A stretch of DNA of 43,746 bases from Candidatus Micrarchaeaceae archaeon (GTDB lineage Archaea > Micrarchaeota > Micrarchaeia > Micrarchaeales > Micrarchaeaceae): positions 1 to 43,746 of the forward strand of contig DAIDAE010000003.1 of assembly GCA_027310755.1 (NCBI GenBank), written 5' to 3'. Under the pieces are notes generated by a model. It searched no databases and was not told where the DNA came from. It was given only the letters and a program-made list of their open reading frames with translations. Below, one piece after another: positions 14,414 to 23,216 of the stretch. The translations under genes were made by a program, and so were the position numbers. Each line of letters starts with the position of its first letter. The stretch's first letter is position 1.

Positions 14414-15910
14414 ATGGCCGTTGAAAAGTACCATATGTTTATAGATGGGAAATGGGTCGATTCTTCCTCAAAGGAGACCTCTGATATAGTCAATCCTGCA
14501 ACTGAGGAGATCATTGCAAATGTGCCCCTCGGAACCAAACAGGATGCAAGGTCCGCCATAGATGCGGCACGCAAGGCATTTGATTCCGGTGTCTGGTCTG
14601 AGAAAACCCCTGCGGAGCGTTCGTCCATACTCTGGAGGATGGCAGATGTCGTTGAAAGCAACGCACTCCGCCTCGCCCAGCTTGAATCGAGGAACGTCGG
14701 CAAGACAATAAAATATGCCAGGGATTCAGACCTGCCGTTCATCATTGACAACCTCAGGTTCTTCTCCGGCGCAATACGCAACATGGACGGGAAGGCAGCC
14801 ATGAATTATTCTGGGCTCGGACTGAGCATGATAAAGAGGGAGCCGATAGGAGTTGTTGGGGCAATTGTCCCCTGGAACTATCCCCTTTACATTGCGGTCT
14901 GGAAAATCGCCCCTGCCCTTGCCGCCGGAAATACCATTGTAATAAAGCCGGCGTCGTATACTCCGCTGACCCTGCTCGAGTTCGCAAAACTTACCGAGAA
15001 ACTCCTTCCAAAGGGGGTGCTTAACGTAGTTACCGGCCCAGGAGATGTAATAGGATCTGAGCTTGCATTATCCAGCAAGGTCGACATGGTGGCGCTTACC
15101 GGCGATGTTTCCACCGGGAAGAAGATAATGCAGATGGGATCGTCCAACCTGAAAAAAGTCCATCTTGAGCTTGGAGGCAAGGCCCCTATGGTGATACTCC
15201 CCGATGCATCGGTTGACGCGGCGACGGAGGGCGCCATAGTCAGCGCATTCTGGAACACGGCGCAGGACTGCACAGCATCAACAAGGATATATGTGCACGA
15301 GTCAATGCACGACAAGTTCGTCTCTATGCTTGTAAAGAAGGCGGGCAAGATAAGGATTGGCGATCCGAGCAAGGAGAGCACGGATATGGGATCTTTAGTA
15401 TCGGCGAGGCAGCGCGATAGGACGGAGGAGTACGTTAGATCCGGCATAAAAGAGGGGGCAAAATTGGTATTCGGAGGCCACAGGCCAAGGTCAATGAAAA
15501 AGGGATTCTATTTCGAGCCGACGATCTTTGATGGCGTGACGCAGAAAATGAGGATATGCCAGGAGGAGATATTCGGTCCAGTCCTGTCAATCATCGAGTA
15601 CAAAAATGTTGACGAGGCCGTCGAAAAGGCGAACGATGTCATCTATGGCCTTGCGGCCTCGGTGTGGGGCAGGGACGTGAATCAGACCCTGGGCGTTGCC
15701 GGCAGGCTAAAGTTCGGCGAAGTCTGGATCAACGAGCATGGAATACTTGTAAGCGAAATGCCGCACGGGGGCTTCAGGCAGAGCGGATTCGGAAAGGATC
15801 TCTCCATGTATTCGCTGGAAGATTATACACAGATAAAGCACATATACGTCGACCAGACCGGGCTGGTCAGGAAGCCCTGGTATTATGTTGTCTACGGGGA
15901 CAAGGACTAG
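14414..15910 (+). CDS. NAD(P)-dependent aldehyde dehydrogenase (aminobutyraldehyde/betaine-aldehyde type)
   Basis: This is a full-length ALDH of 498 residues. It has IVPWNYPLY in the Rossmann part, the general-base Glu in LELGGKAP, the catalytic Cys286 in NTAQDCTAST, and EEIFGPVLSI near the end. The QDCTA context resembles putrescine-derived 4-aminobutyraldehyde dehydrogenases and betaine aldehyde dehydrogenases, so an amino-aldehyde is a likely substrate. I use the ATG at 14414 because it lies about 25 nt after a TATA box (TTTAAATAAATA, 14385-14396); an ATG at 14396 sits within that box. Confidence 0.9.
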   Translation: MAVEKYHMFIDGKWVDSSSKETSDIVNPATEEIIANVPLGTKQDARSAIDAARKAFDSGVWSEKTPAERSSILWRMADVVESNALRLAQLESRNVGKTIKYARDSDLPFIIDNLRFFSGAIRNMDGKAAMNYSGLGLSMIKREPIGVVGAIVPWNYPLYIAVWKIAPALAAGNTIVIKPASYTPLTLLEFAKLTEKLLPKGVLNVVTGPGDVIGSELALSSKVDMVALTGDVSTGKKIMQMGSSNLKKVHLELGGKAPMVILPDASVDAATEGAIVSAFWNTAQDCTASTRIYVHESMHDKFVSMLVKKAGKIRIGDPSKESTDMGSLVSARQRDRTEEYVRSGIKEGAKLVFGGHRPRSMKKGFYFEPTIFDGVTQKMRICQEEIFGPVLSIIEYKNVDEAVEKANDVIYGLAASVWGRDVNQTLGVAGRLKFGEVWINEHGILVSEMPHGGFRQSGFGKDLSMYSLEDYTQIKHIYVDQTGLVRKPWYYVVYGDKD

Positions 15911-15922
15911 GCAGCCTGCGCT

Positions 15923-16213
15923 TTATCTATATTCATTCAACGCCAGGGCCAGCCTCTTAAAATTGGGCATAAATTCCTTTGTGAAGTAGGCAAGCTCAAG
16001 CTCCCCTTCATCATTTGTTTTTACAGCCAGCTTGCCGATGCAGAGGCCCTCTTCGATATACGCCCCCCTTATCTTATCCAGCCTTACCTCTATCTTTTCT
16101 TTTGCGGCGGCTACGCTAATCCCATCCCCATCAATCTCGATGAGTTCCCTTTCGAACTTGAGATTGTGGTCCAAATCCGTCCACAATCTGATTGTGGAAT
16201 TTTTCCGTTGCAT
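15923..16213 (-). CDS. Hypothetical small protein
   Basis: This 96-residue soluble protein has alternating beta-strand-like segments (LIEIDGDGISVAAAKEKIEV, RGAYIEEGLCIGKLAVKT) and a final helix (FMPNFKRLALALNEY). The pattern of strands followed by one C-terminal helix recalls PH-like small domains, but this is only a shape impression. It sits between the two aldehyde dehydrogenase genes on the other strand, 12 nt after the first. Function unknown. Confidence 0.55.
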   Translation of the reverse strand: MQRKNSTIRLWTDLDHNLKFERELIEIDGDGISVAAAKEKIEVRLDKIRGAYIEEGLCIGKLAVKTNDEGELELAYFTKEFMPNFKRLALALNEYR

Positions 16214-16256
16214 GGCTCAACACGCATTATAGTCATCACAGGTTTTAGCCCTATTA

Positions 16257-16269
16257 AGATATATAAAGA
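16257..16269 (+). promoter_or_regulatory. TATA box of the SSADH gene
   Basis: AGATATATAAAGA is centred about 33 nt before the ATG at 16297, giving a predicted transcription start very near the start codon. Confidence 0.5.
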
Positions 16270-16296
16270 TTTCATACCAACTAATTCTGTGTTCCA

Positions 16297-17670
16297 ATGA
16301 GGATACAGTCAATCAACCCGGCAACCGAGGAAATAAACGGGGAGTTCGAGACCCTTACCAGGGCCCAGGTCAAGAAGGTTGCCACTGACTCCAGGAAGGC
16401 ATTCCCTTCATGGAAATCCTTGGATGTATCTGAAAGGGCGGCCCTGTTATCCAAACTTTCAGGAATCCTAAAGCAAAAAAGCAAGGAATACGGCAAGCTG
16501 ATCACCCTTGAGATGGGCAAGCCGATAGGGCAAAGCATATCGGAAGTCGAGAAATGCGCATGGACCGCCGAATTTTTTTCCGAGAACGCGGAAAAATGGC
16601 TTGCAGATGAGCCAGTCCAGACCGATTACAAGAAGGCTATCGTGGCCCACCAGCCGCTCGGCGTCATACTCGGCATAATGCCATGGAATTTCCCGTTCTG
16701 GCAGGCGATGAGGTTTGCAATACCTGCTCTTGCTGCGGGCAACACTGCCATACTGCGCCATTCCAATGTATGCCCGATGTCAGCCCTTGCGATCGAGGAG
16801 TCCTTCAGGCTCTCTGGATTCCCTGACGGAGTGTTTCATACGATTGTGAGTGAGCATGATGCCGTTGACATGCTGATCAGGGGAAAGGGATTGGTGGACG
16901 GAGTTTCGCTTACGGGTTCCGTAGCGGCAGGGAAAAGGGTGGGCGCGCTTGCAGGTAAGAACATAAAGAAGCTGGTCCTCGAGCTCGGCGGCAGTGATCC
17001 GTTCATCGTTCTTGACGACGCCGACCTTTTAGTTACGTGTAAAGGCGCCTGCGACGGAAGGATGGTCAACTCCGGACAGAGCTGCATATGCTCAAAAAGA
17101 TTCATAGTTGTCGAGGAGAGAGCCGGGGAGTTTACGGACGGTCTGGTGGAGCAGATGAGGGGCCAGAGGATTGGCGATCCGCTTGATGGAAATACTGCTG
17201 TCGGTCCACTTGCAAGCGCACAGCAGTCGCAGAGCGTGGACAGGCAGGTAAAAGAATCGGTTGTCATGGGCGCAAAGATAATGTGCGGCGGGGAAAAAAA
17301 GCACATCAATGGAAAGGGATTCTTCTATGAGCCGACGGTGCTTGTGGATGTGAAGCCGGGAATGCCGGTTGCAAAAGAGGAGGTGTTCGGTCCTGTCGCA
17401 CCCATCATAATAGTGAAGAATGAGAAAGAGGCGATAAAGCTAGCGAACAGCACCAGATTCGGCCTTGGTGCAAGCGTGTGGACAAGAGACACTGAAAGGG
17501 GAGAGCGTGTTGCGCGCCAGATAGAGTCCGGCCAGGTGTTTGTCAACCATATAGTAGTGTCAGATCCAAGGATTCCTTTTGGGGGAATCAAGGATTCCGG
17601 TGTGGGCAGGGAGCTCTCCAGATATGGAATACTTGAGTTCACCAATACAAAGCCGATTCTGGTGGGCTGA
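16297..17670 (+). CDS. Succinate-semialdehyde dehydrogenase-type aldehyde dehydrogenase
   Basis: The 457-residue length and motifs match the short GabD/Sad class: IMPWNFPFWQ, LVLELGGSDPFIV, catalytic Cys263 in NSGQSCICSKRF, and EEVFGPVAPIII. SSADH oxidises succinate semialdehyde to succinate with NAD(P)+. It belongs to the class that starts directly at the SINPATEEI strand, without the longer N-terminus of other ALDHs. Other short aldehydes are possible substrates. With an aminotransferase nearby and succinate dehydrogenase elsewhere in the window, a role in feeding succinate to respiration is plausible. Confidence 0.88.
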   Translation: MRIQSINPATEEINGEFETLTRAQVKKVATDSRKAFPSWKSLDVSERAALLSKLSGILKQKSKEYGKLITLEMGKPIGQSISEVEKCAWTAEFFSENAEKWLADEPVQTDYKKAIVAHQPLGVILGIMPWNFPFWQAMRFAIPALAAGNTAILRHSNVCPMSALAIEESFRLSGFPDGVFHTIVSEHDAVDMLIRGKGLVDGVSLTGSVAAGKRVGALAGKNIKKLVLELGGSDPFIVLDDADLLVTCKGACDGRMVNSGQSCICSKRFIVVEERAGEFTDGLVEQMRGQRIGDPLDGNTAVGPLASAQQSQSVDRQVKESVVMGAKIMCGGEKKHINGKGFFYEPTVLVDVKPGMPVAKEEVFGPVAPIIIVKNEKEAIKLANSTRFGLGASVWTRDTERGERVARQIESGQVFVNHIVVSDPRIPFGGIKDSGVGRELSRYGILEFTNTKPILVG

Positions 17671-17728
17671 GCGTCCGATCATACCCTCTGGGTTTTTCAC
17701 GCCCGCAGAGATTCCAGTCTCTTCCATT

Positions 17729-18844
17729 TCAGCTTACAGCGATTCCATGGAAGTTGTGAATGCTGAAATTCTGTATTATGTGCGGGTAGGAATTGTTTGT
17801 GAAGTTTGCTACAATCACATTTATCCTATTTGTCGAAGGCGAAGTCACGTAGAGGTATCCCCCTGAAGGACTGATTGCCAGGTCCGTCGGATACTGGCCT
17901 ACGCGAATGTCGTATACCGCAGGGTATGGCAATTCAGATAAGATGAGCATGGTCACGGTAGCGCCGCCCGTATCTGCAATAAACGCGGCCTGCCCATCGG
18001 GGCTTATGGTTATATTTGTTGGCTCAGACCCGGCTGTCAGGTTTATTGTTGAAACCAAGGTTTCCGTGCTGGTATTTATAATTGAAATCGAGTCGGATCC
18101 AGAATTTGAGACCAGCAGATAGGCGCCAGAGGGAGTTATTGTCAAGCCCGTCGGATCGACACCGACATTTATCGTGCTTGTCAAATTGGAACCTGCTCCA
18201 TTTACATTTATTACCGTGACCGTATCGCTCCTCGGGTTCGTCACGTATATTATACCGGAAGCAGGGGACGCCACCGCCCTCCATCCCGGAGATGAAAGAT
18301 TGTATGTGCGCACCAAATCGATGCTGGAGTTTAATTCATACAATTCTGGATAGGTTTTGCTTGTTGCGAGCAATCCGGCCACGCCATCCGTAATTAATCC
18401 CGGAGCACCTACTGTTGCAACTCCCCGTACATCATATGTAGTTGTGTTTATGCCGTAGACTGCACCGGTGCTGTCGTCCGCTACAAAAAGGGTCCCATAA
18501 TCCTGTGAAAGTGCAATATTCTGTGGTGAAACGCCGCTCATCGAGAATTGCAGCGTGTTGTACCCTGTAGTGGAATTTAGTATTGTTATATTCGCTCCTG
18601 AGAGAACATAGATCCTTCCGCCAGGCGGCGGCACGGTTTTTTCGATTGGTATGGTCGTGGTCGTTGTTTTCATTATCGTCGTATTTGTTGTGTTTCCATT
18701 GCCATAGATGAATATTGTTGTTGAATTCAGTGTGGAGCTGTTATTTGTGTTCTTGCCTGCGCCAGGCTGACCGAGCGCCATGACTATCAATATGCCCATT
18801 ATTGCGATAACCGCAACTATGAATATTTGTTTTGGTGTAGCCAT
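17729..18844 (-). CDS. Membrane-anchored YVTN-type beta-propeller surface protein
   Basis: An N-terminal membrane segment (IFIVAVIAIMGILIVMAL) and a Thr/Asn-rich linker are followed by seven-bladed-propeller-type repeats. They show the YVTN pattern: GIIYVTNPRSDTVTVINVNG, PTGLTITPSGAYLLVSNSGS, PTNITISPDGQAAFIADTGG and PTDLAISPSGGYLYVTSPST. Many sequons support an outside location. Such propellers act in archaeal S-layers and adhesion; no enzymatic residues are evident. The gene follows a five-helix membrane protein gene by 15 nt, so the two form an operon. Confidence 0.8.
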   Translation of the reverse strand: MATPKQIFIVAVIAIMGILIVMALGQPGAGKNTNNSSTLNSTTIFIYGNGNTTNTTIMKTTTTTIPIEKTVPPPGGRIYVLSGANITILNSTTGYNTLQFSMSGVSPQNIALSQDYGTLFVADDSTGAVYGINTTTYDVRGVATVGAPGLITDGVAGLLATSKTYPELYELNSSIDLVRTYNLSSPGWRAVASPASGIIYVTNPRSDTVTVINVNGAGSNLTSTINVGVDPTGLTITPSGAYLLVSNSGSDSISIINTSTETLVSTINLTAGSEPTNITISPDGQAAFIADTGGATVTMLILSELPYPAVYDIRVGQYPTDLAISPSGGYLYVTSPSTNRINVIVANFTNNSYPHIIQNFSIHNFHGIAVS

Positions 18845-18859
18845 TTCCCTCAGTACCCT

Positions 18860-19414
18860 TCAAAAGGTGGCATATACGGCGCTAGACATGTAGAGGACGA
18901 ACGCTATGAATATGATGGCCGCGGTTATCAAATAAAGATTCCTGTTTACCGCATAAACTTTTTTCTGCTCCTGCGACATGCTTGTCCTCCTGAAATCACC
19001 CACCTTTATCTCCACGAATGCTATCTCAGCCGCAAGGGATGCCAAGATGAAAACCAGGAAACCATAAAACTGTATGTTCTCGGTCGCAATCTGTATGGTT
19101 GTGGGCTTTGCTATCTGCAGGTTGAAAAAGGCCGCAGAGGTCATGGTTGCCATGTAGCCAACAAGCAGGAGAAAGAAAATCAGCAATCCACCCATCTTGA
19201 AGACATTGTCCCTGAAGACGTAGTAGGGCAGCAGGAAGGAAGTGCCCGCTGGCACAAAGATGAGCATCCATACGAGCAAAAGGCTCTGGTAGTGTGATAT
19301 TGCAGGTAGATCGGCTATTGTAGATCCAACGGCGAATCCGAAGAGTATTAGGAAGCACTGCAGCAGCACTATAAACCCCTTGCTCTGCAGGGGATTATTC
19401 GAATATATAGCCAT
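18860..19414 (-). CDS. Five-helix membrane protein of unknown function
   Basis: About five hydrophobic segments are visible (GFIVLLQCFLILFGFAVG, LLLVWMLIFVPAGTSFLLP, GLLIFFLLLVGYMATMT, FYGFLVFILASLAAEIAF, LYLITAAIIFIAFVLYMSS). A charged loop (KVGDFRRTSMSQEQKKVYA) lies before the last one. No family is recognised. A TATA-like AATTTAAATTAT element lies upstream on this strand (about 19433-19442). It is co-transcribed with the downstream beta-propeller protein and could be its membrane partner. Confidence 0.65.
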   Translation of the reverse strand: MAIYSNNPLQSKGFIVLLQCFLILFGFAVGSTIADLPAISHYQSLLLVWMLIFVPAGTSFLLPYYVFRDNVFKMGGLLIFFLLLVGYMATMTSAAFFNLQIAKPTTIQIATENIQFYGFLVFILASLAAEIAFVEIKVGDFRRTSMSQEQKKVYAVNRNLYLITAAIIFIAFVLYMSSAVYATF

Positions 19415-19535
19415 ACATTATGGATAAAAAACTATAATTTAAATTGCTTTGCATGGGCTTCAATCCCTCCCAGAATCATCGGACATGACGGAGACAAAAA
19501 TTTAAATATGCTCATTACTATTCCCTTCTGTTTAC

Positions 19536-20996
19536 ATGAACAATGTTGAAAAAAGCAAGAATGGTACGCTTGGCCCGGACAAGAAGTTCAAGATGCAAAA
19601 ATCAATGCAACTATTTTCCGACGCGCTCAAGCTCATGCCCGGCGGCGTATCCTCCAATGCAAGGCTCTGGGAGACCGCGGTCTTCTGTCCCATATATACG
19701 CCGTGCACGATTTTTGCAAAAAACGCCAGAGGCTCCTATATTTGGGATGTGGATGGCAACAAGTATGTCGACTACAGGCTCGGTTTCGGTCCAGTAATAC
19801 TCGGGCACGGATATCCGGCGGTTACGAGGGCCGTGTCTGCGGCGGCAAGAAAGGGAACCATTTTTGCGCTGGACAACGAGCTTGAGGTTGACGTTTCACG
19901 GCAGATAATCGACATGGTGCCCTGCGCCGAGCTGGTGCGCTTCTCGGTGACGGGAACTGAAGCCACCATGCATGCGATAAGGGCGGCAAGGGCATACACC
20001 AATAAAGAAGTAATAGTCAAGTTTGAGGGGCATTATCATGGCGGCCATGATTATCTGCTATGGTCGACAAGCCCTCCGTATGATACCAGGGATAGGCCCT
20101 ACAAACAATCGATGGGAATTCCGGGTGCGATCAGGGATCTTGTGATGGTTGAGACCTGGAACAATTTCGAATCCATAGAAAAGACAGTGAAGGCAAACCA
20201 CAAGAAGATTGCTGCAATAATAACCGAACCAATAATGGGCAATGCGGCCGCGATAATGCCGAAGCCGGGATACCTAAAGCATCTCAAGGAGCTCTGCGAC
20301 AGGTACGATATAGTGCTAATATTCGACGAAGTTAAGACGGGATTTAGGGTTGCCAGAGGCGGCGCCCAAGAGTTCTTTGGGGTTACGCCTCATCTTGCGA
20401 CCTTTGCAAAGTCCATGAGCAACGGTTATCCAATATCGGCCATAACGGGTCAGGAAGAAATAATGAAGCTCTTCGGCCCGGGGAAGCATAAGGTCACCCA
20501 GGGAGGCACATACGCGAGCAATCCCCTTTCCCTCACCGCGACGAAGGCGACCCTGGAAGTTTTGAAGAATAGGGAGGTCTATGAGCGCATCAACGTGTTC
20601 GGAAAAAGATTAATGCGCGGGATTGAAAAGGTGCTGGACGGGAACGGCATAGACAACGTTGTACAAGGCCATCCATCAATGTTCCAGTATATAGCCACAA
20701 ACAATAGGGACATAATCTACAATTACAGGGAATTGAAGTCCAACTACCATGCGGACCTGTATGCGAAGGTGCAGTACTGGCTCATGACAAAGGGCGTCCT
20801 TTTGGATGAGGACAATCAGGAGTGCTTCTATGTATGCCTTTCGCATTCAAAGGAGAATGTGCTGAAACCGACCCTTGCCGCATTTGAAACGGCGGTAGAG
20901 AAGGCGCTCAACTCAAAATTCAAGATGCAAAGGTTCAAGTTGCCCGGAACCGAAAAGCTTTTGGCGCCAAGTGGGGGCAATCCCAACATTCCCTGA
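19536..20996 (+). CDS. Class III aminotransferase (glutamate-1-semialdehyde aminomutase-like)
   Basis: The fold-type I PLP motifs are clear: MPGGVSSNARLW at the start as in HemL, SVTGTEATMHAIRAAR for phosphate binding, LIFDEVKTGFRVARGG with the PLP Asp, and the Schiff-base Lys292 in ATFAKSMSNGYP. At 486 residues it is longer than HemL (about 430), with an N-terminal extension. No other haem synthesis gene is in the window, so a true HemL role is not supported by context. An omega-aminotransferase acting on GABA or a similar amine would fit the two aldehyde dehydrogenases nearby. A TATA-like AAATTTAAATAT lies 28-38 nt upstream. Confidence 0.87.
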   Translation: MNNVEKSKNGTLGPDKKFKMQKSMQLFSDALKLMPGGVSSNARLWETAVFCPIYTPCTIFAKNARGSYIWDVDGNKYVDYRLGFGPVILGHGYPAVTRAVSAAARKGTIFALDNELEVDVSRQIIDMVPCAELVRFSVTGTEATMHAIRAARAYTNKEVIVKFEGHYHGGHDYLLWSTSPPYDTRDRPYKQSMGIPGAIRDLVMVETWNNFESIEKTVKANHKKIAAIITEPIMGNAAAIMPKPGYLKHLKELCDRYDIVLIFDEVKTGFRVARGGAQEFFGVTPHLATFAKSMSNGYPISAITGQEEIMKLFGPGKHKVTQGGTYASNPLSLTATKATLEVLKNREVYERINVFGKRLMRGIEKVLDGNGIDNVVQGHPSMFQYIATNNRDIIYNYRELKSNYHADLYAKVQYWLMTKGVLLDEDNQECFYVCLSHSKENVLKPTLAAFETAVEKALNSKFKMQRFKLPGTEKLLAPSGGNPNIP

Positions 20997-21072
20997 GGGC
21001 AGTCAGGATATGAATGAATTTTCCACAAAAGCCTTAAATATTGTTTGAGTTCCTCCATTTTTGGCGTTGGCG

Positions 21073-21966
21073 ATGTTGGGCACGACCTCCGGGACAAATA
21101 GCGAATTGCTGTCGCAGAGAATCGACAGGCTCACCGCGGAGTCGCACATCCAGGCAAATAAAATGGAGCTGATCGGCCTGGGTGCGAGCGATGACGCGGT
21201 AAGGATTATGCTGGATAAGCCGCAAGTCCTGAAGGTGAACATCGCGGAGTTCGTCCGAAGGAACCCAGAACCAGTTAACAGCACATCCTCCCACGGCATA
21301 CTCGCGCATCTTCTTGCCGTTCACTCCCCGGATTGGGTCAAGAGGAGGCTGCTGGAGATACCGGAAGTGGTCAGGGAGCCAAACCTTATGGGCATAACCA
21401 CCGGCAAACTTGTGCTATACAGCTGCGGGCCGGATCTCAGGCTGGAAATACTTATGCTGCCCGAACTGCGCTCCAGGGTCGGTGAAAGCGAATACCGAAT
21501 AGCAATGCAGATCATAAATGCCCAGGAGAGGGAGGGCATGTACTATATTGCAAGGCAATACAGGCTCCTTTTGACAAAGGATAGGGACGACACCCTGCCG
21601 TCCAGCAAAAAAGACAGCGAGCTCATATGGCACTTCATCAGGGTTGCGCCAAAAGAGGTACTTAAAATATTTGCAGATGAGCTTCCGGTGGAAATGCTGA
21701 AACTGGCGAAGGTAGGATATGTCGGGGTCCAGACCGCTATGCAGGTAGCCACCATCGGCGTGCCATACTGCACCATTGCACCCACAAGATTCACGGTTCT
21801 GGATGCCATGACCAGAAGGTGCATAGAGCTTGACCTCCCGGAAGTTAGGAATGCGTTGGATGAAAGGCTCTGTCGTGCCAATGGCGGCTACGATATTGAG
21901 GAGCCCTCAACAACCGGCAGGGCCCTGGACCTCAGGAAACTGAGGGCGCTAAAATCAGTGAGATGA
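21073..21966 (+). CDS. Hypothetical helical-repeat-like protein
   Basis: This 297-residue soluble protein is apparently all-helical, with repeated short helix pairs (DWVKRRLLEIPEVVREP, RLEILMLPELRSRVGESEYR, DELPVEMLKLAKVGYVG). That resembles HEAT or Pumilio-like solenoids, but no repeat consensus can be fixed by eye. The ATG at 21073 is chosen; TTG codons at 21061 and 21067 are alternatives. A TATA-like CTTAAATATT occurs at 21033-21042, about 35 nt upstream. It lies alone between the aminotransferase and the convergent saccharopine-dehydrogenase-like gene. Confidence 0.6.
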   Translation: MLGTTSGTNSELLSQRIDRLTAESHIQANKMELIGLGASDDAVRIMLDKPQVLKVNIAEFVRRNPEPVNSTSSHGILAHLLAVHSPDWVKRRLLEIPEVVREPNLMGITTGKLVLYSCGPDLRLEILMLPELRSRVGESEYRIAMQIINAQEREGMYYIARQYRLLLTKDRDDTLPSSKKDSELIWHFIRVAPKEVLKIFADELPVEMLKLAKVGYVGVQTAMQVATIGVPYCTIAPTRFTVLDAMTRRCIELDLPEVRNALDERLCRANGGYDIEEPSTTGRALDLRKLRALKSVR

Positions 21967-22017
21967 ACATTTTGTGCATGAGAAACTCCCGCTCACCACC
22001 TGTCAGGAGGATGATGG

Positions 22018-23175
22018 CTATCCGTTCCGCGTGAAGACCTTCATTCCCCTTTTCTTCAGCGCCCTGAAGAAGAGAGCCGGTCTTATGCATTGCTCCGGCG
22101 TTATTACACCACGTCCAAGCACCTGGCCCCTTGCTATCTCCTGCGCGACCACCGACGGCGGCACGCCGGTGTCCCACGAACCTGCAGGGATGTTATGCCT
22201 TTTGTTGGCAAAGGCCTGGCAGTAAAGTATGAGCCTCTTCCTCCTTCCTCGCGCGATCCCCTTTATTTCCACTCTCAGGAATTCGGTATCGTCCACCTTT
22301 GTCTTTGGGTTTGGCAGGAACCTGTTCAGCAGCGCTATCGAGATTTCGCGCGGAATCACCTTCTTCCTGCCGAGCATTACCTGTTTCTCTGAAGCAAAAC
22401 CCATCTCTATCAGGAATCTTGTCTGCTCTATGAATCTGGGGTCCCAGCCTCCCCTAAAGCTGCATTCCCTTATGCCCTTTTTGCGGAGCACGGATGGCAG
22501 ACTTGCAAGCTCCGAATGTAGCACCGGCCTGCATAGCACCCTGCCCACTGGCTTCGGGAACTCGATATGCCTGGCATCCTCCAGCGGCTTCACAAATTTT
22601 ATCCTCCCCTTCAGCAGCATGGCAGGTTTTTTGGTGAACTCATCGAATACAGTCTGCATCGAATAAGGGACAACGAAGGGCTGTTCGTATTGCGTATAGT
22701 CCTTGTCCGCAAATGCGATGTCCAGAGAATTTATCCTGTCAAATCTCCTCGCCCCGTATTCCGCAAGAACGTTTGTTATCCCAGGAGTAGAGCCGCATCC
22801 GAGCACCGCAACAAGATCCTTTTCCTTAAATTGCCTATGCAGTTTCAACTGCCTTTTTGTCATATGATACAGGCCGCCAAGGTCCACATAATTGACGCCG
22901 TTTGCAAGCGCCTGTCTCATCACTTCGAGGTTGAAATAGTAATTTGTTGCGTTTATCAGCACCGTTGCGCCCTTCAACACACTTCTCATCTGCGCCTTGT
23001 TTGCGGAATTTGCCTGAACCCCCGTAATATTTTTCCTGTGGAATGAGCTAGCAAACTTCACCGCCTTTTCCCTGTCTCTCCCCGCCACAAGCACATCCCC
23101 CCTGAAGGTGGTGGACAGGTCTGTCACTATCACCCTTCCCATTTCGCCATAGCCGCCAAGAACAACTATCCTCAT
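22018..23175 (-). CDS. Saccharopine dehydrogenase-like oxidoreductase
   Basis: The N-terminal Rossmann motif VVLGGYGEMGRVI is followed by VLVAGRDREKAVKFA. The pattern GATVLINATNYYFNLEVMRQ, then GVNYVDLGGLY and VLGCGSTPGITNVLAEYGA, is typical of the saccharopine reductase/carboxynorspermidine synthase family. It may act in lysine or polyamine metabolism, catalysing NAD(P)-dependent reductive coupling or cleavage of amino acids. The length of 385 matches the family. Context with aldehyde dehydrogenases and an aminotransferase fits amino-acid or polyamine turnover. The exact reaction cannot be decided here. Confidence 0.8.
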   Translation of the reverse strand: MRIVVLGGYGEMGRVIVTDLSTTFRGDVLVAGRDREKAVKFASSFHRKNITGVQANSANKAQMRSVLKGATVLINATNYYFNLEVMRQALANGVNYVDLGGLYHMTKRQLKLHRQFKEKDLVAVLGCGSTPGITNVLAEYGARRFDRINSLDIAFADKDYTQYEQPFVVPYSMQTVFDEFTKKPAMLLKGRIKFVKPLEDARHIEFPKPVGRVLCRPVLHSELASLPSVLRKKGIRECSFRGGWDPRFIEQTRFLIEMGFASEKQVMLGRKKVIPREISIALLNRFLPNPKTKVDDTEFLRVEIKGIARGRRKRLILYCQAFANKRHNIPAGSWDTGVPPSVVAQEIARGQVLGRGVITPEQCIRPALFFRALKKRGMKVFTRNG

Positions 23176-23216
23176 GATGTAGACATGTCTGGGAACGCAT
23201 TAAAATCTTTCCAAGA

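Noticed and set aside
14887-15447. Minus-strand ORF inside the aldehyde dehydrogenase gene
   Set aside because: It is antisense to the catalytic domain and Ser/Pro-rich in a way typical of reverse frames.
19536-20996. Firm assignment as HemL
   Set aside because: Sequence start is HemL-like, but the protein is longer and no haem gene is nearby, so only the family is claimed.
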